Shown: piece by piece, positions 47,508-60,000 of the stretch
Position numbering within the stretch: position 1 is the stretch's first letter
Layout of the letters: each line of letters begins with the position of its first letter
Assembly: GCA_977017575.1 (NCBI GenBank)
Contig: CDRNVI010000148.1
Coordinates: forward strand, 186,001-250,000
Source of the DNA: Paramoeba atlantica
Taxonomy: Eukaryota > Discosea
DNA: 64,000 bases
Direction: 5' to 3'
The notes under the pieces: generated by a model
Database searches by the model: none
Told to the model about the DNA's origin: nothing
Seen by the model: the letters and a program-made list of their open reading frames with translations, nothing else
Program-made: the position numbers and the translations under genes

Positions 47508-49684
47508 TCAATATTGTCGTTGTTGATATTGTCGCCTTTGTTCTTGCTGAATATACCATTGCTCAATTTGTGGTTGTAAAAGACTCATGTAATGTTGATT
47601 GTAATATTGTTGCAGTGCCGATAAGTCGAGTTGGTATCCTAGTCGAGTTATCTGTTGTTGATAGAGATTGGTTTGTCTTTGTGCTATTTCTGCACAGGAA
47701 TTGGAAATACCCTGAAAGTATGCTTCTTGAGTTGCCATTTTTTGGAGTTGTTGTTGTTGTTGTTGGATTCTTTTTTCTGGTCGCAAGTGTTGTTGTTGTT
47801 GGCTTGGGAAATGGGGTGGGTTTGGGGGCATTTGTAATGGGAAATTCGGTTGGTTTTGTTGTTGTCCTATTCCAGAGAGAGGAGCTGGCAGGACAGAAGA
47901 GAGAGAAGCGAGAGGAGGAATGTTTGGTTGGTGTTGTGCGCTTGGGGGAGGGTTTGATGAAAATGGAGAAGAAGAGAGGGAAGAAAATGGTGTGGTTGCA
48001 GGAGAAGAAAAGGAAATTTGAGTGGGGTGTGGAGGTGGAAAAGATGGAGAAAGAGAATAAGGTGAGAACATGGAAGGAGATGGAAGACCTGTAGGAAGAT
48101 GAGAAGAAAGGGTTGATTGTAATGCTGTTGTTGGGAGGGTTGTTGAATAGAGCCATGGGGCTGTTCCTTCTGAAAGTTTTGATTTTGTTCCTGAAGGAGA
48201 TGGAAATGGAAAAGAGGGAGGTGGCATTGTGAGGGAAGACGAAGAAATTAATTTTTGAAATGTTGAACTTGATGGAGCTGGTGGTGTTGAACTTGCTGGA
48301 ATTGGGGAGGTTGAGAGAGATGGAGATGTTGAACTTGATGGAGATGTTGAACTTGATGGAGATGAAGATGGAGATGCCGAAATTGGTGGCAAAAAAATTG
48401 AAGTTGATTCTGAATTCGTGAAAAATGTTGTCAATGAAGTTGAAGATTCTGATTTTGTTGTTGTTGAAGTTGATGGTAATGTTGGTGGCAGGTTTGGTGA
48501 AGATATTTTTTGATCTTTTGGAGAGAGGGAAGGAAGAGAAGGGGAAGAGGAAGAAGGAGAGGAGGAAGATAAAGAAGAGGAGGAAGATAAAGAAGAGGAA
48601 TGAAGAGAAGAGGAAGAGGAAAGAGAAGAGGAAGAAGAAGAAGAGGATGTTGTTGGAACTTTTGGGGAAATTGGAGGAAAATGAGAAGAAATAGAAGAGA
48701 GGGAAGAGAGAGATGGGAGATTGGTTGATTGGGTTCGAGTAAAAGGAGGAGCTGCGAGAGAAGAGAGAGAGAAGGGAGTAAAAGGGGAAATAGGGAGAGG
48801 AAGGGAGGGAGGAAGAGAAGGAGGAAGAGAAGGAGGAAAAGAAGGGGGAAGAGAGGGGGGAAGAGAGGAGGGAGGAAGAGAGGGAGGAAGAGAGGGAGGA
48901 AGAGAGGAGGGAAGAGGATAGAGACGAAGTGGTTGGCTTGCTTGTGAGGTCGGTGGAAGGAGAGGAGGAACAAGAGAAGAATAATAAATTGGTTTGTTTT
49001 CATATTCTGAAAAATAAAGAAATGAAAATGGTGAGAAAAGAAAAGAAAAGAGAGAGAGAGAAAGAAAAGAGAGAAAGAGAGAAAAAAGAGAGCGAAAGAA
49101 AAGAGAACAAAAAAAAGAAACCTCTTCTTCTTTCTGTCTCTCTCTGCTGTCTTGCAACTTGTTGTTGTCTCTGAAGAAGAAGACTCTTTCTAGGATCAAC
49201 CGGAGATTGGAATTGGGCATTTGCTCTTTCGTTTTCTATTTTTTTGTTTGTTAAAGATGAAAATGTACTTTGAGAGAGTAAAATTTTGATTAAAATGATA
49301 AAATAAAATTAAATAAAATTAAATTAAAAATAAAATTAAAAAATAACCTTTTGTAAAAGGAGACGAAGAAGAAGAAGAATTAGAAGAAGAATTAGAAGAA
49401 GAATTTGAAGAAGAAGAATTCTGAACTTGATTTTTCCTCAAACTCGAAAACATCGAAGGAGAAAAAAGTCCTCTTTTTGGAGTCTCTCTCTTCTTCTCTT
49501 CTCTCTTCTCTCTTCTCTCCTCTCTCCTCTCAACCACCCACCCCTTCCCACTCTTTCTCCTCTCTCCCTCTCTCCTCTCCCTCTTCTCCCTCTCTCTCTT
49601 CCTCTCTCTCTCTCTCTTCTTTGTCATCTTCTTCGGATCGAACAAAATTTGTTCAGAAATTTCAGGCAATAATTCTTCCTCCAT
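47508..49684 (-). CDS. Ser/Pro- and Gln-rich low-complexity protein, unrecognised
   Basis: Three coding exons (49684-49348, 49235-49122, 49006-47508) give 649 residues from MEEELLPEISEQ. The first exon has a basic Lys/Arg/Glu coil and a poly-Ser/Asn stretch. The second is QRQQQVARQQRETERR-like. The third is largely Ser/Pro/Leu repeats (LPPSLPPS), followed by poly-Gln near residues 575-590. Only the last 70 residues look structured (MATQEAYFQGISN, then CAEIAQRQTNLYQQQITRLGYQLD), with a predicted helix. The consistent phases and the absence of stops in a 1.5-kb exon support a gene. Function is unknown; the composition fits a disordered nuclear or transcription-related protein. Confidence 0.6.
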
Positions 49685-49975
49685 TTCGAAATCCTTTTCT
49701 TCCTTTTTCGATCTTTCTTCTACAATTTTGTCTCTCTTCCTTTCTTTTATTTTGAGAGGGGGAAAGAAAGAAGAGGGGAAGATTGTTGATGCGGGTGGGA
49801 AGATGGAGGTTGGTGGGTGGGAGAGATTTGTGAAAAGTTGTTTGTAATCTCCATTGAATCCTAGTTTATTTTTTGCAATTAGATTTTAATTTAATATTTA
49901 ATTAAAATTAAAAATAGTAAAAAATTAAAATTAAAAAATAGTAAAAATAAAGATAAAAATTAAAATAAAAAGGAT

Positions 49976-52900
49976 TCATTCTTTTTTTAAAAATAAATAA
50001 TATTATTCATATCAATAAATATTATGATAAAATTTAATCACAAGAAAAATCTCAAAATCTCAAGAAAAAGAAAAGAAGAAAGAAACCTTTTACAATTACA
50101 TTTTGGTCAACTGTATTTTGATGTTTTCTTTTCTCGAAAAGACTAAGACTTTTTCCAAAATTTTGTTCTTTCATTTTTAATTTAGAAGAAAAGAAACAAG
50201 AGAAGGAGAAAGGGGAAAGAAAGAAGAAAGAAGAAAGAAGAAAAGAAAAAGGAAAGAAAGGAAAGAAAGGAAAGAAAGAAAGGAAAAGAGAAGCAAGAGA
50301 ACGAAAATAAAAGGAAAAGAGAAAAAGAAAAAAGAAACCGTTTTCGATTTGGATTTCTCTTTCTTTTTCTCTCTCTTTTGGTTTTGTTGGTTGTTTTTTT
50401 TGTCTATTTTCTGTTGTCTGAAAAATTGTTTTTAGGAATTAAATAATTTTTGAATGTTTGATTTTGTAAAAAGTTTAATTATTTAAAATGAAATGATAAA
50501 GACAAATAAAAATATAATTAAAATCCTAAATATTTAAAATAAGAAAAAACAAAAATAAGAAAAAACAATAAAAAAATAAGAATCAAATTCACAAAAAAAG
50601 ACCTTTTTTCGAACAATTTCCGTGTCACTCTCCCAAAAGAGAGGAATTTCAGACCCAAAAAAAGTCGTTTTTTGTCTTTTTCGAGTCTGAATTGCCTCTC
50701 GAAAATTTGATCCATTTCTTTTTTCTATTTCTTTTTCTGAGATTCTTTTTCTTTTTCTTGTTTCTTCTTTTTCTTTTTCTTCTTCTTCTTCTTCTTCTTC
50801 TTCTTCTTCTTCTCTCTTTTCTTTCTCTTCTTTCTCTTCTTCATCTTCCATTAAATCCTCTTCTCCTCCTTCCTCTTCTGTTTCATCTTCCTCTTCTATT
50901 CCCTCCTTCTCACTCTTCTCACTCTTCTCACTCTTCTCTCTCTCCTCTCTCTCTCCAACCAACTCCCCTTTCCTCATCCTCAAACCATATCTTCTTTTCT
51001 CCTCTCTCTCGCTCCCCTCTCTCTTCTCCTCTCTCTTCTCCTCTCTCTTCTCCTCTCTCTTTCCCTCTTCCTCCCCTCTCTTCCTCCCTCCCCTCCCCTT
51101 CTTCTCTTCTCCTCTCTCTCTCTCTTCTCTCTCTTTTCTCAACTTACTTCTTGTCCTCATTCTAGCCCCTTCCCCTCTCTCCTCCTCCTCTCTTTCATCT
51201 TCTTTCTCTCTCTCTTTCTTTCCTCTCATTCTTTTCTTTTGAGGATTTGTTAAAAGAAAAGAATCTTCTTCTTCTTCTGCTTCAGTCTCATTTTCATTTT
51301 CATTTCCTTCACTCAATAATGCGAGAGTATCATTTGTTAACTCTTCTTCTTCTTCTTCTTCTTCTTCTTCTCTTTCTTCTTCTCTTTCTTCTTTTTCTTC
51401 TTTGTTTTTCTCCTTCTCTTTCTTGTTTCCATTTTGTTGTTGTTCTCTGATCGCTTTTCTTCTTTCTCTTTCTTTTGTTAACTTGAGATGTTTCCTAAGA
51501 GAAAAAAAATCTGAGAAAAAGAGAAAGAGAGAGAAAAGAGAGAGAGAGAAAAGAAAAAAACCGATCATTCAACTGATGTTTTTCCAAATTCGGTTGATCT
51601 TTAAATCTTTTACTGCATTCTCTACAAAAGTACAAATAACAACTTTGTCCTTTTACTGGAATTGAAATATTCTATTTTTTTAAAAAAAATTATTTTAAAA
51701 AATTATTTAAATTAAAAAGAAAAAAACAATTCATAATTAATAAAATTAAATATTAAAAAAATAACCTGAGCTCGATTTTGTACCCAATCATTATACAATT
51801 CACCACACCAAACCAAAAGCTCAGTGTCAGCTTCAATATCTTGTGTTGTAGTGAGACAAACACTTTTTCCATTTGTCTCCTTTTTTTTTTTGAAAAAGAA
51901 AGAAAATTGAAATCAAAAAAAAATGTTTCAAAAAATATGACATTTCACAATTCAATTTAAGAATAATACAACAATTAAATAAACTTGAAGTATCAAAATA
52001 AATGAAAAATAATAATAATAAAACAAAAAAGAAACAAACTGGATGAACTCGATATTCGCAATTTCGATCAGAACGAGAAGGAGCATAATTAATTAACATT
52101 CCATAATTCATTTCTTTTGTATCAGAAAACCAACAAGACCTAATCATTTTTTTTTTCAAAAAAAAGAACAATTCTTTTCCTCTCATAACTTTTAATTTCT
52201 TTTTTTAAAAAAGAGACAAATTCTAAATATTGAAATAAATAAATTTCAAATTATTCTTTAAGAAATCAAATCAAAAATGGGGAAAAAAGGAAACCCAGAT
52301 TGAAGACAAAGACAATATTCCTCCACAAATGGGAGATCTTTTTTTGCAACCTCTTTCATTTTCACCTGAAAATAGTTTTTTTAAAGAAAATAGAATCCAA
52401 TTTTTTTCTTTGTTTTTTCTTCGTTTTGAAAGAAAGAATGGAAAAGAAAAAAGAGAGAAAATTCAAGAAAAGAAGAGGGAACCTCTCGGCCATGGAGGGG
52501 AATTTCTGTTCCTTTTACAATATTTCCTTTACTGACAACTCCAAGTTTTTCTTTCTCTTTTCGAATTAATGATAATCGAATGTAAATACTCTGAAAATTA
52601 AGACAGAAAAAAAAAAAAAGAAAGAAAGAATTAGAACTAATGAAATAAAAATTAGAAAAATGAAAAGAAAAGAAGAAAAAAAAGAACTTGATTTAGAGAA
52701 GAAAGAACTTTAACTCTCTGGGAAACACCAACCAATGCCCAAGGGAAAAGAGATTGGTTTCTTGTGTTTGGCCCACTTTTTCTCATTTTTGAAACAACTT
52801 TAACTTTTGAAGAAGAAGAAGAGGAAGAAGAGGAAGAAAAAGATGAGGAAGAAGAAGATGAGGAAGAAGATGAAGACGAAGATAGTGAAAAAGAAGAAGT

Positions 52901-53354
52901 TGAAGAAGAAGAAGATTGTCTTCTTGTTGAGACCCTGTAAAAAAAATTGAGCCATTTTGAAATTGTTTCAAAAAACTAAATCTCTTTTTTTCTCCTTCTC
53001 TTTCTCTTCTTCTCTTTTTAACATTCAAAAATGAGAAGAAAAAATTATTTCTTTTTCGAGGTGTCACCCCAAAAAAAAATTTTAAAAAAAAAATTTAAAA
53101 AAAAAAACAATTTCCACTCACCTTTTGGGAGATTGTTCAACAATTCTTTCAGTAAGAGAAGGAAGAAGAGGAGAACAAGGAGGAGTATCAGCTCGTTCCT
53201 CATCATTTTGAGTTGTTTCCATTCTCATTGGACTGAGACAGCTTTCTGAATCTGAAAATGGATTCTTATTTTTTCTTTCCAACTCGTGAATGTTTTCTGT
53301 GGTCGACAATGTTTCACTTGTTTTTAAAATTGGGTTAATGTTCTTTTTCATCAT
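49976..53354 (-). CDS. PRDM-like PR/SET-domain protein with C2H2 zinc finger
   Basis: Ten well-supported coding exons: 53354-53122, 52934-52688, 52590-52483, 52365-52295, 52139-52040, 51879-51766, 51671-51562, 51494-50603, 50417-50339, 50167-50087. A final 5-nt exon (49980-49976) would supply a stop but is uncertain. After a poly-Ser N-terminus, the PR/SET domain runs LGVVSKGNIVKGTEIPL, SCWFSDTKEMNYGMLINYAPS, NCEYRVH and IEADTELLVWCGELYNDWV. It ends like PRDM domains, in ELLVW-G rather than the usual SET NHSC. A C2H2 finger follows immediately (YFCRECSKRF, NLEKHQ, second H across an intron). The rest is Glu/Lys/Arg-rich. A histone methyltransferase or chromatin adaptor role is inferred. Confidence 0.75.
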
Positions 53355-53836
53355 TTTTGGTTTTTTCTCATCAACTTGGTCGGCCAAGTCGGTCCGGGTG
53401 ACGCTTCGCGGTCCAGTAAAACTGAAAAGCCCTCAAACTCCCCCAATCGAGAAACTGAGTTTCAACAACAAAACCAACAAAGAAGAGACCAATTCCCACT
53501 CTTTGATCGACAAACAAAAGAGAAACCCAAAAAGAAAAAAAGGTTTTTGGAGTTCCTGAACCTGAAAACGAAAAACGAAAAACGGAACTCGAAGTCACAA
53601 GGGGCGGGGAAAAAATAATCCGACTTTTTTTCGAACAGCCGAAAAAAATAATGGTGTCCCTCTTTCTCCCAATTTTCTATGTAGGGGACACCACAATCGA
53701 AAAATTTTTTGGTTCTTTTTTTTTTATTTGTGGTGCTGGGCGAAAAGGGAGCGGGTTTTGGAAGTCGGAGGGAATTGAATTGAATGAACAGAAATTATTT
53801 ATTATTCAAATTTCTTCAACAACAAAGCAAAGACTT
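53355..53836. other. spacer with facing GGTGTCCC/GGGGACACC motifs
   Basis: This spans the upstream region of the PRDM-like gene and the 3' end of ARPC3. GGTGTCCC at 53653 and GGGGACACC at 53684 form an inverted pair 31 bp apart, the same arrangement as in the CHMP7/LSm5 promoter. ORFs here lack similarity and are not called. Confidence 0.4.
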
Positions 53837-54913
53837 TTACGTCAAGGTTGTGTTCAAGAACTTCCTCTTGACCCACATCATCCAGAATTTATCGGGAGTG
53901 CTCTCGCTGTAGGCATAAACAAAGTCACAAAGGCGCTTTCCAGTTTCTTGCCTCAATTGGGTAATGTACTGGCGAACAGTATCTGAAATGATTAAAATAA
54001 GAGGTGGTAAGGGAAAAAAAGACTCACAAAAAAACGGGAGAGATCTTGACAAAACAAGAGGCAAAACAAAAAAGGTGGGAAAAAAAAAGAGTTCACAAAG
54101 AGGAAGAAAAGAAATAAGAAAGAAAAAGAAGAAGAAAAGAAAAAAAAAGGACCAGCTTCAGATCTGTTGGCTGGGTTGGAAACGAAACCACCGAGAGCAA
54201 AGTTGCTGTCTCCGGGGATTGCGAAGTTAGAGATCGCAAGTTGGTAAAGAATGTTCAAAGCATCAGATTTTGCTTTGTTGACAATTTTTGTCAAACAGAG
54301 GTGAATGTAGAGAGTCAAATAAAGAAGAACACGATCAGCGGGTCCTTGGACATCATAGTTCCTAAACATGACATTTGCTTTGAAAAATTCAATGGCTTCA
54401 TCAATCACATCAGGAGAATTTTCTGTGGAAGAAAAAGGTAAGAAAGCAAGAAAAACCAAAAAGAAGGGGAAAATATTAGAAAGAGTTTCTCACTCTAACT
54501 CTTGTTTCCAATTCTTATTCTTTTTCTAAATTTCAACGACCGGAGAAAGAGCCACTTTTTTTTATGAGTTGACTCATCATCTCTTTTGCTTTGACTAATT
54601 TTTTGGTTTTTTTGGAAACTAACTTTTTGAATTCTCACTTTTGATTAAAAAAAAAAAGGGGGGAAAAAAAGGGGGAAAAAAAAAGAAGAGAGAGAACGTT
54701 GTTGGGGGTTTGGTGGGGGAGCAGGACCGCGGTAGGAGGTCTTCAAAGGAAGCAGACCCATGCTGCAAACTTGCTTGACATTGGCTCCATTAAAGCTCGA
54801 GTGGTAGGCCTACAAACTTATTATTGAGAAAATGATCGAGAAAAATTGAGAGGAAAGAAGAGAAAGAGAGAGGGAGAGAGAGAGAGAAAAGAGAAGAAAA
54901 GAAAAACTGGCAT
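53837..54913 (-). CDS. arpc3: Arp2/3 complex subunit 3 (p21-Arc)
   Basis: Four coding exons (54913-54908, 54809-54698, 54422-54153, 53982-53837) give 177 residues; the human protein has 178. Exon 1 carries only the two codons Met-Pro. The protein then reads AYHSSFNGANVKQVCSMGLLPL, SYRGPAPPPNP, DEAIEFFKANVMFRNYD, ISNFAIPGD, ITQLRQETGKRLCDFVY and FWMMWVKRKFLNTTL, matching ARPC3 end to end. It is a structural subunit of the actin-branching Arp2/3 complex, so the cell makes lamellipodia- or phagocytosis-type actin networks. A very short first exon separated by a 98-nt intron is typical for this highly conserved gene but easily missed. Confidence 0.96.
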
Positions 54914-55165
54914 CTTCTGTCCACCGCAAGTTGGAAACAAAACACACTTAAGTCAACAATGGGGTCTTTTTAAGTCTACCCCAAATTGGGCTCATTCCCA
55001 CGTCATCAAATATTTCTTTATTTGTAAAATGGGTGTTCAATTCCCAAGGTATGCCAACTTTTTTTTCATTTTTTTCAGTTTTTTTTCATTTGAACACGGA
55101 TTGAGAAAATAATTATTTTTATTGATGAGTTGTTCTTCACAACACACCACTATTTCTCTCCAACC

Positions 55166-56897
55166 TCACCAACTCTTTTGATCATTTTTGAAATTGTTGG
55201 TGATGTAGTAAAGTTGAACAAAAACACGGGCGAGGTCAATTCTGGTATCCATGCAAGATTCCCAGGCACACTCATTTGTCAGATAGATTGTGTTATAGGC
55301 ATTGTAATTATATCCTGTGGGAAAAGAGATGAGAAAATCAAACAACAACAAAAAAAAGAATTTCCTTTGAATCTTAAAGACTTCGAGAGATCAAGAGATA
55401 AGACACACAACAGACAAACAACACACAACAGACCTGGCCAACCATCTTGATACAACGAAAATCCCGAAAATTGCCAAGCTCCATCACAACCAGTTGTAAT
55501 ACAATGACTGTTATTCAGAGGAGGGGGTTCGTTATCATTTGGTTCAATTGTTTGAATCTTTTCTGCTCAAAATGAAAGGTTATTCGGAGTGTTATTAGAA
55601 ATCGTGTTTCACATGTTTTTTTTTCTTCAAAGGGACTCTTTTCTTAATAAAAACCAAAAAAAAATTACCTGGAGCGTTTCCTAAACGAATTGAGAGAGAA
55701 GCATTCGATGTGCAGTTTCCAGAATCAAAAAAATCAGCAAAGTACCTTCCAAAAAGATTGAAACTGACGGTGATCATTTTCGAATTAGAAGGCAGAGGGT
55801 CGAAGAAACGATATTCGACTGTTTGTTGTCCATTGATACCCCTGACCTTTGTTACACCACACTGACCTGGGGTCCGGGTTAACGCTACACCTCCAAAGAA
55901 AACAAGTGCTTCCACTCCAGTACTTCCATAGGAAAATCCATTCTTTTCGTAAAAAAGGGTAATTTTTGCAGTATTGAGGCAAGTTGTATCGTAATAACTG
56001 AAAATGGAAAGACTATTTTCGCCTCCAAGATTGAATCCTGGAATTCCATAAATTTGTTCTGAAAGAAAGGTTACCGACCCATCACAAGTGCCACATGCAC
56101 AGACGAAAGGACTTGGGTTGACAGAATTGATATCAATCATATAGTTGTTCAAAGAGGCAGCAACGTCAATGTATCCTTGCCCGGTGCATCCGTAAGAACC
56201 ATTGATAGTGACTGTCACTTTTGTTACAATATAACCAGGGTGTTCGGTCGATAAAAGAAAAGTTATTTCCATTATTCCAACCTTCACTTGAACACTAAAA
56301 AGAAATCAAAATTAAATTCCATCAAAAATACCTCCCTGTCCCTGAATAGTAAATGAAAAAAACCGAATAGGCTCCCAAGCTCCCACATTGACTACAAAAT
56401 TGTGCGCCACCACTTAAGAGAAAGTCGACTGAATAAAATTCTCCACTGGGCGGGGGTGGTGGAGGTGGGAGAGTTGGAGGAGGTGGAGGAGGTGGGGGAG
56501 GTGGAGGAGGTGGAGGAGGTGGAGGAGGTGGGGGAGGTGGGGGAGGTGGAGGGGATGACGAAACACAGGAAGGTTGGTAGCAATGTCCTTCGAATTGATC
56601 CCAACAACAACTATATCGTGCACTTTCACAGAGAGATTGGTCAGTAGGACCACAGCTGTCTTGGGAAGAAGGTGCGCAAGTGAGGGAGTCAGATGAACAA
56701 GTCTGTTGAAAGCAAAAGGGAGAAGTTTCATTATCCCAACAACAATCGTATTCGGCACTGAGACAAGTTTCTTCGGTTATCTGGGAAGTTCCACAGGCTC
56801 TTCGAGGGACATCAGGTTCACAAATCCTTTCGACATCAACCACTCGTAAAGCAACCGCAAGAGCAACAGAAAGGAAAAGAACAAACGCACGCCTCAT
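55166..56897 (-). CDS. secreted protein with two trefoil-like modules and polyproline stretch
   Basis: Four coding exons (56897-56332, 56294-55669, 55562-55434, 55314-55166) give 489 residues. MRRAFVLFLSVALAVA is a signal peptide. Two P-type/trefoil-like modules follow, each with CLSAEYDCCWD- or CESARYSCCWD-type cores and CFQQ/CYQP endings. A run of about 26 prolines, encoded by GGN repeats at 56445-56562, leads into a large Cys-containing beta-rich region (GQGYIDVAASLNNYM, VCACGTC, RFFDPLPSNSKMI) with several N-glycosylation sites. The C-terminal segment, with paired Cys, is unrecognised. The likely place is the cell surface or extracellular matrix; lectin or wall-binding function is possible but unproven. 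Confidence 0.78.
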
Positions 56898-57051
56898 AAT
56901 TTTTTGGGGCACAAAGTTTCAAACGAAAAAGCAAAGAAAATAATTTTTGACGTCTTTTGACGTCCAATTTTTTTTTGGTGTTGTTTGCTGAATTTGTTTT
57001 GGGTTTGGTGTTGGTTTTTGCAAACAAGAAAACAAAAAGAAGAGAAGAGAG

Positions 57052-60000
57052 ATGGTGTGGTTACCTGCTCTCTTCTTGTTGTTTTTTGGAGTTTCGTTTG
57101 ATTATGGTTACCAAATGAAAGAAACTGTGATTTCTCCTGGAATTCCGGTTTGGAAAAATCTTTCTCCCTCTTTTTCCTTTTTGTTTTTAAAATGACGTTC
57201 TTTGGTTTTTTAGTCGGAAATCATCACTGGAGAAGATCATGTCGCTTACTTGATTACAGAACCTCCTCGAGAGTTATGGAAAACACAAAATATTGCAGAG
57301 GTTGATATTTTTCCAGAGACTCCAAGTGTAAACAGGGCTCTTTTATTTTAACTTTCCTTTTTCTTCTTTCAGTGGGAAGAACAGTCCGCCTTGATCCCCA
57401 ATTACCATCAGATTAAAGCTCCATTTAACAAAACAGGTTCGACAGTTTAAAAAGAAAAAAGAAAGCAAAAAAAACAAAAGACCAGAACAAAGAGTTTCTC
57501 ACCTTTTCTCCTTTTCGTGAACAGGTATTTCATCAGTTGTGCCAACGATCGATCGCAATAAAATGTGGTTTCTTGGTTACAGCAATGTTTGGGTCTCAGG
57601 TTCTTGGTTTTATCCCTTTCAAAAACATTGTATGATTATGTGATTTTTAATACTTTCTTGACCTTTTTCAGATAATACCAGGATCAGAGGGAATTATCTC
57701 AGAAGGTCGCCTCCAGGTAGAAGGACACTTCTTTCCCTCTCTTCTTTTACTCTTTCTTGCATTTTTTTCTCACCCAAAAAATATCTTTTTCTTTTGAATA
57801 GTTACCCTTTCAGCACTTATTACACACCCGAATTTTCCAGATTATGCAATTGGAGGTGGATATTCCAAAGAATGTAATTTGGATGACCTTCTCTCCACCT
57901 CTGTATGTCATTATGATATTTACCTCACAAAGGATTTTGGTGAAACTTGGAAACTTGTCCTTCCTTATGTGACGAGGTTTCAATGGAGTCCAAGAAATGA
58001 ATATTTAGGAATTGATCGTGTCTTTGTCTCTGTTTATCGGAATCAGACGGGAAACCAATTTCAGAAACCGGTCACAGATCAAGATCTTTTGTTGTCCGAT
58101 GATTACTTTCTAACATCTCGAGTTTTATTGGAAGATGTCATGAATTTTGTAGCCTTTGCAGAATTTGTGGATGTTTTGACATGGACAATTCCAACATCGC
58201 TCAGAGAGCCTCAAGTTTCGGAAATAGAAACCCTTGGTTCCTTTTTTTTTGGTGATCCAGAGCCTTCCAACAGAACTCGAAAAGAATCTCATGCTGCTTC
58301 CAAGTGCTTTGAATCTTTTGTTTTTTCTTCTTCACCATCCGAAACGAAATTTCTTATTGACACGGGCCACCTTGACGTACCATTATCTTCTTTACCACAC
58401 ACAGAAAGGCTCAGGCGAATGCAAAAACAAAGACCTACCGCTGTATTATATCCGAATTGCGGTCATGAAACTCCTCCGACCCGCACACCACGACAACAAC
58501 AATTTGTGGTTTTTTTTTTTACTTCTCTTCCTTTTTCCTTTGAATCTCTTCTTTTTTTTATTCTCTCTTTTAAACATTTTATGTTGTCGACTAGGCAACT
58601 TTGTACGTTAGTTCTGATAATGGCAAGTCATTTACTCAAGCTGACATTCCCCCTCAACCCAATGGTTTTTTGTTTAATACCTGTTTTTTCTCGATGAAAA
58701 GTTTTAATTTTCATTTCCTTTCTTTAGCTCGAGGATATGTTATTGAAGTTGACCCCATAACTTTAACACAAACGGTAACTGCGGCACGAAATCCATCACA
58801 TTGCACACTTTACCATAGGTTTGTTTCGCCGTGATCTCATTAAAGAAGTCTTATTTTTCCTCTTCTTTCATAAGATGCGCTGCTAGTCTAGTGGCAGGAT
58901 GTCCGCCTTCCAAGCGGACGGGCCGGGTTCGATTCCCGGGTGGCGCATATTTTTTTCCTTTTTTTTTTTTCCTCTCTTTTGTCTTTTCTTTTTCTTTTTC
59001 TTTTTTTCTCTCTTTTTGATCTTAATCCTCATAATTCTGCAGCGACGTAAGTGGAACGAGTTTCACAAAATCACTTGGGATTGCCTGTCTCAACTATTTT
59101 CCTGTCACGGAGAGTCTAAAACAATTAACACCAACAAGTCTTGGTTATCAAATTGTTGGAGATAGTCTCGAAACTTTTATTACTCATAATTCTCTTGGAA
59201 ATTGGCAGCCTCTTTTTGCTCCTCTTCAAACTCTTGGTTTATTTTTTTTCTTTTCTCTTTTTCTTCTCTTTTTTTTCCTTTTCTTTTCTTTTCTCGTTCT
59301 GATGAAGTGTGATATTCTAGGAGGCCATTCGACTTATTGTACTTTTGAGACCAATTGTTCTCTCCATTTGGATATTCGAGGGCTTCATGGTGGAAGGTTT
59401 TGTCTTCTCTTTTTTTTTTTATTTCTAAATTTTAATCATACTAAAAAATAATAAATCAAAAGAAGAAATAATTTTTAGAGAATGATAATTAAAAGAGAGA
59501 GAAAATAGTTTTGTGACGGATTATTCGGCACCTGGATTGATTATTTCGACGGGGAATATGGGGCAATCTTTTGAAGCTTCGATGGATGAACAACAAACTT
59601 TTTTGTCTTTGGATGCTGGGTGGACTGTATGTGTTTTCTTTTTTCTTTTTTCTTTTCTTTTTCTTCGTTTTTTCTTTTTTTTTTTTTTTGTTTTCTTTTT
59701 TCTCTTTTTGTTTTCTTCTCTTTTGTGAGGGAATTTGGTGGAGAATTATTTTAATTGAATTATTGTTTCAGTGGGAACATCTTTGGGTGGATGCGATGGC
59801 CACTGCTCTTGGAAATAATGGTGCACTTATTGTCTTTGCTCCTTTGAAAGTACTTGGGCAACGTAATTTTTTTTTCTTTTTTCTTTTCTGATTTTCCTTT
59901 ATCTTTTTTTTGTGTTATTTTAAGGATTCACAGTTTTAAAATAGATATTTATTATACCTTTGATTTTGGCCTTTCTGTGCATAAAGTTTATCTTGATGAA

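Noticed and set aside
50692-51165. Leu/Ser-rich plus-strand ORF suggestive of a membrane protein
   Set aside because: It is the reverse complement of a Glu/Lys/Arg-rich exon of the PRDM-like gene.
56402-56647. Plus-strand EVGEVEEVEE repeat ORF
   Set aside because: Antisense of the polyproline tract in the trefoil-like protein.
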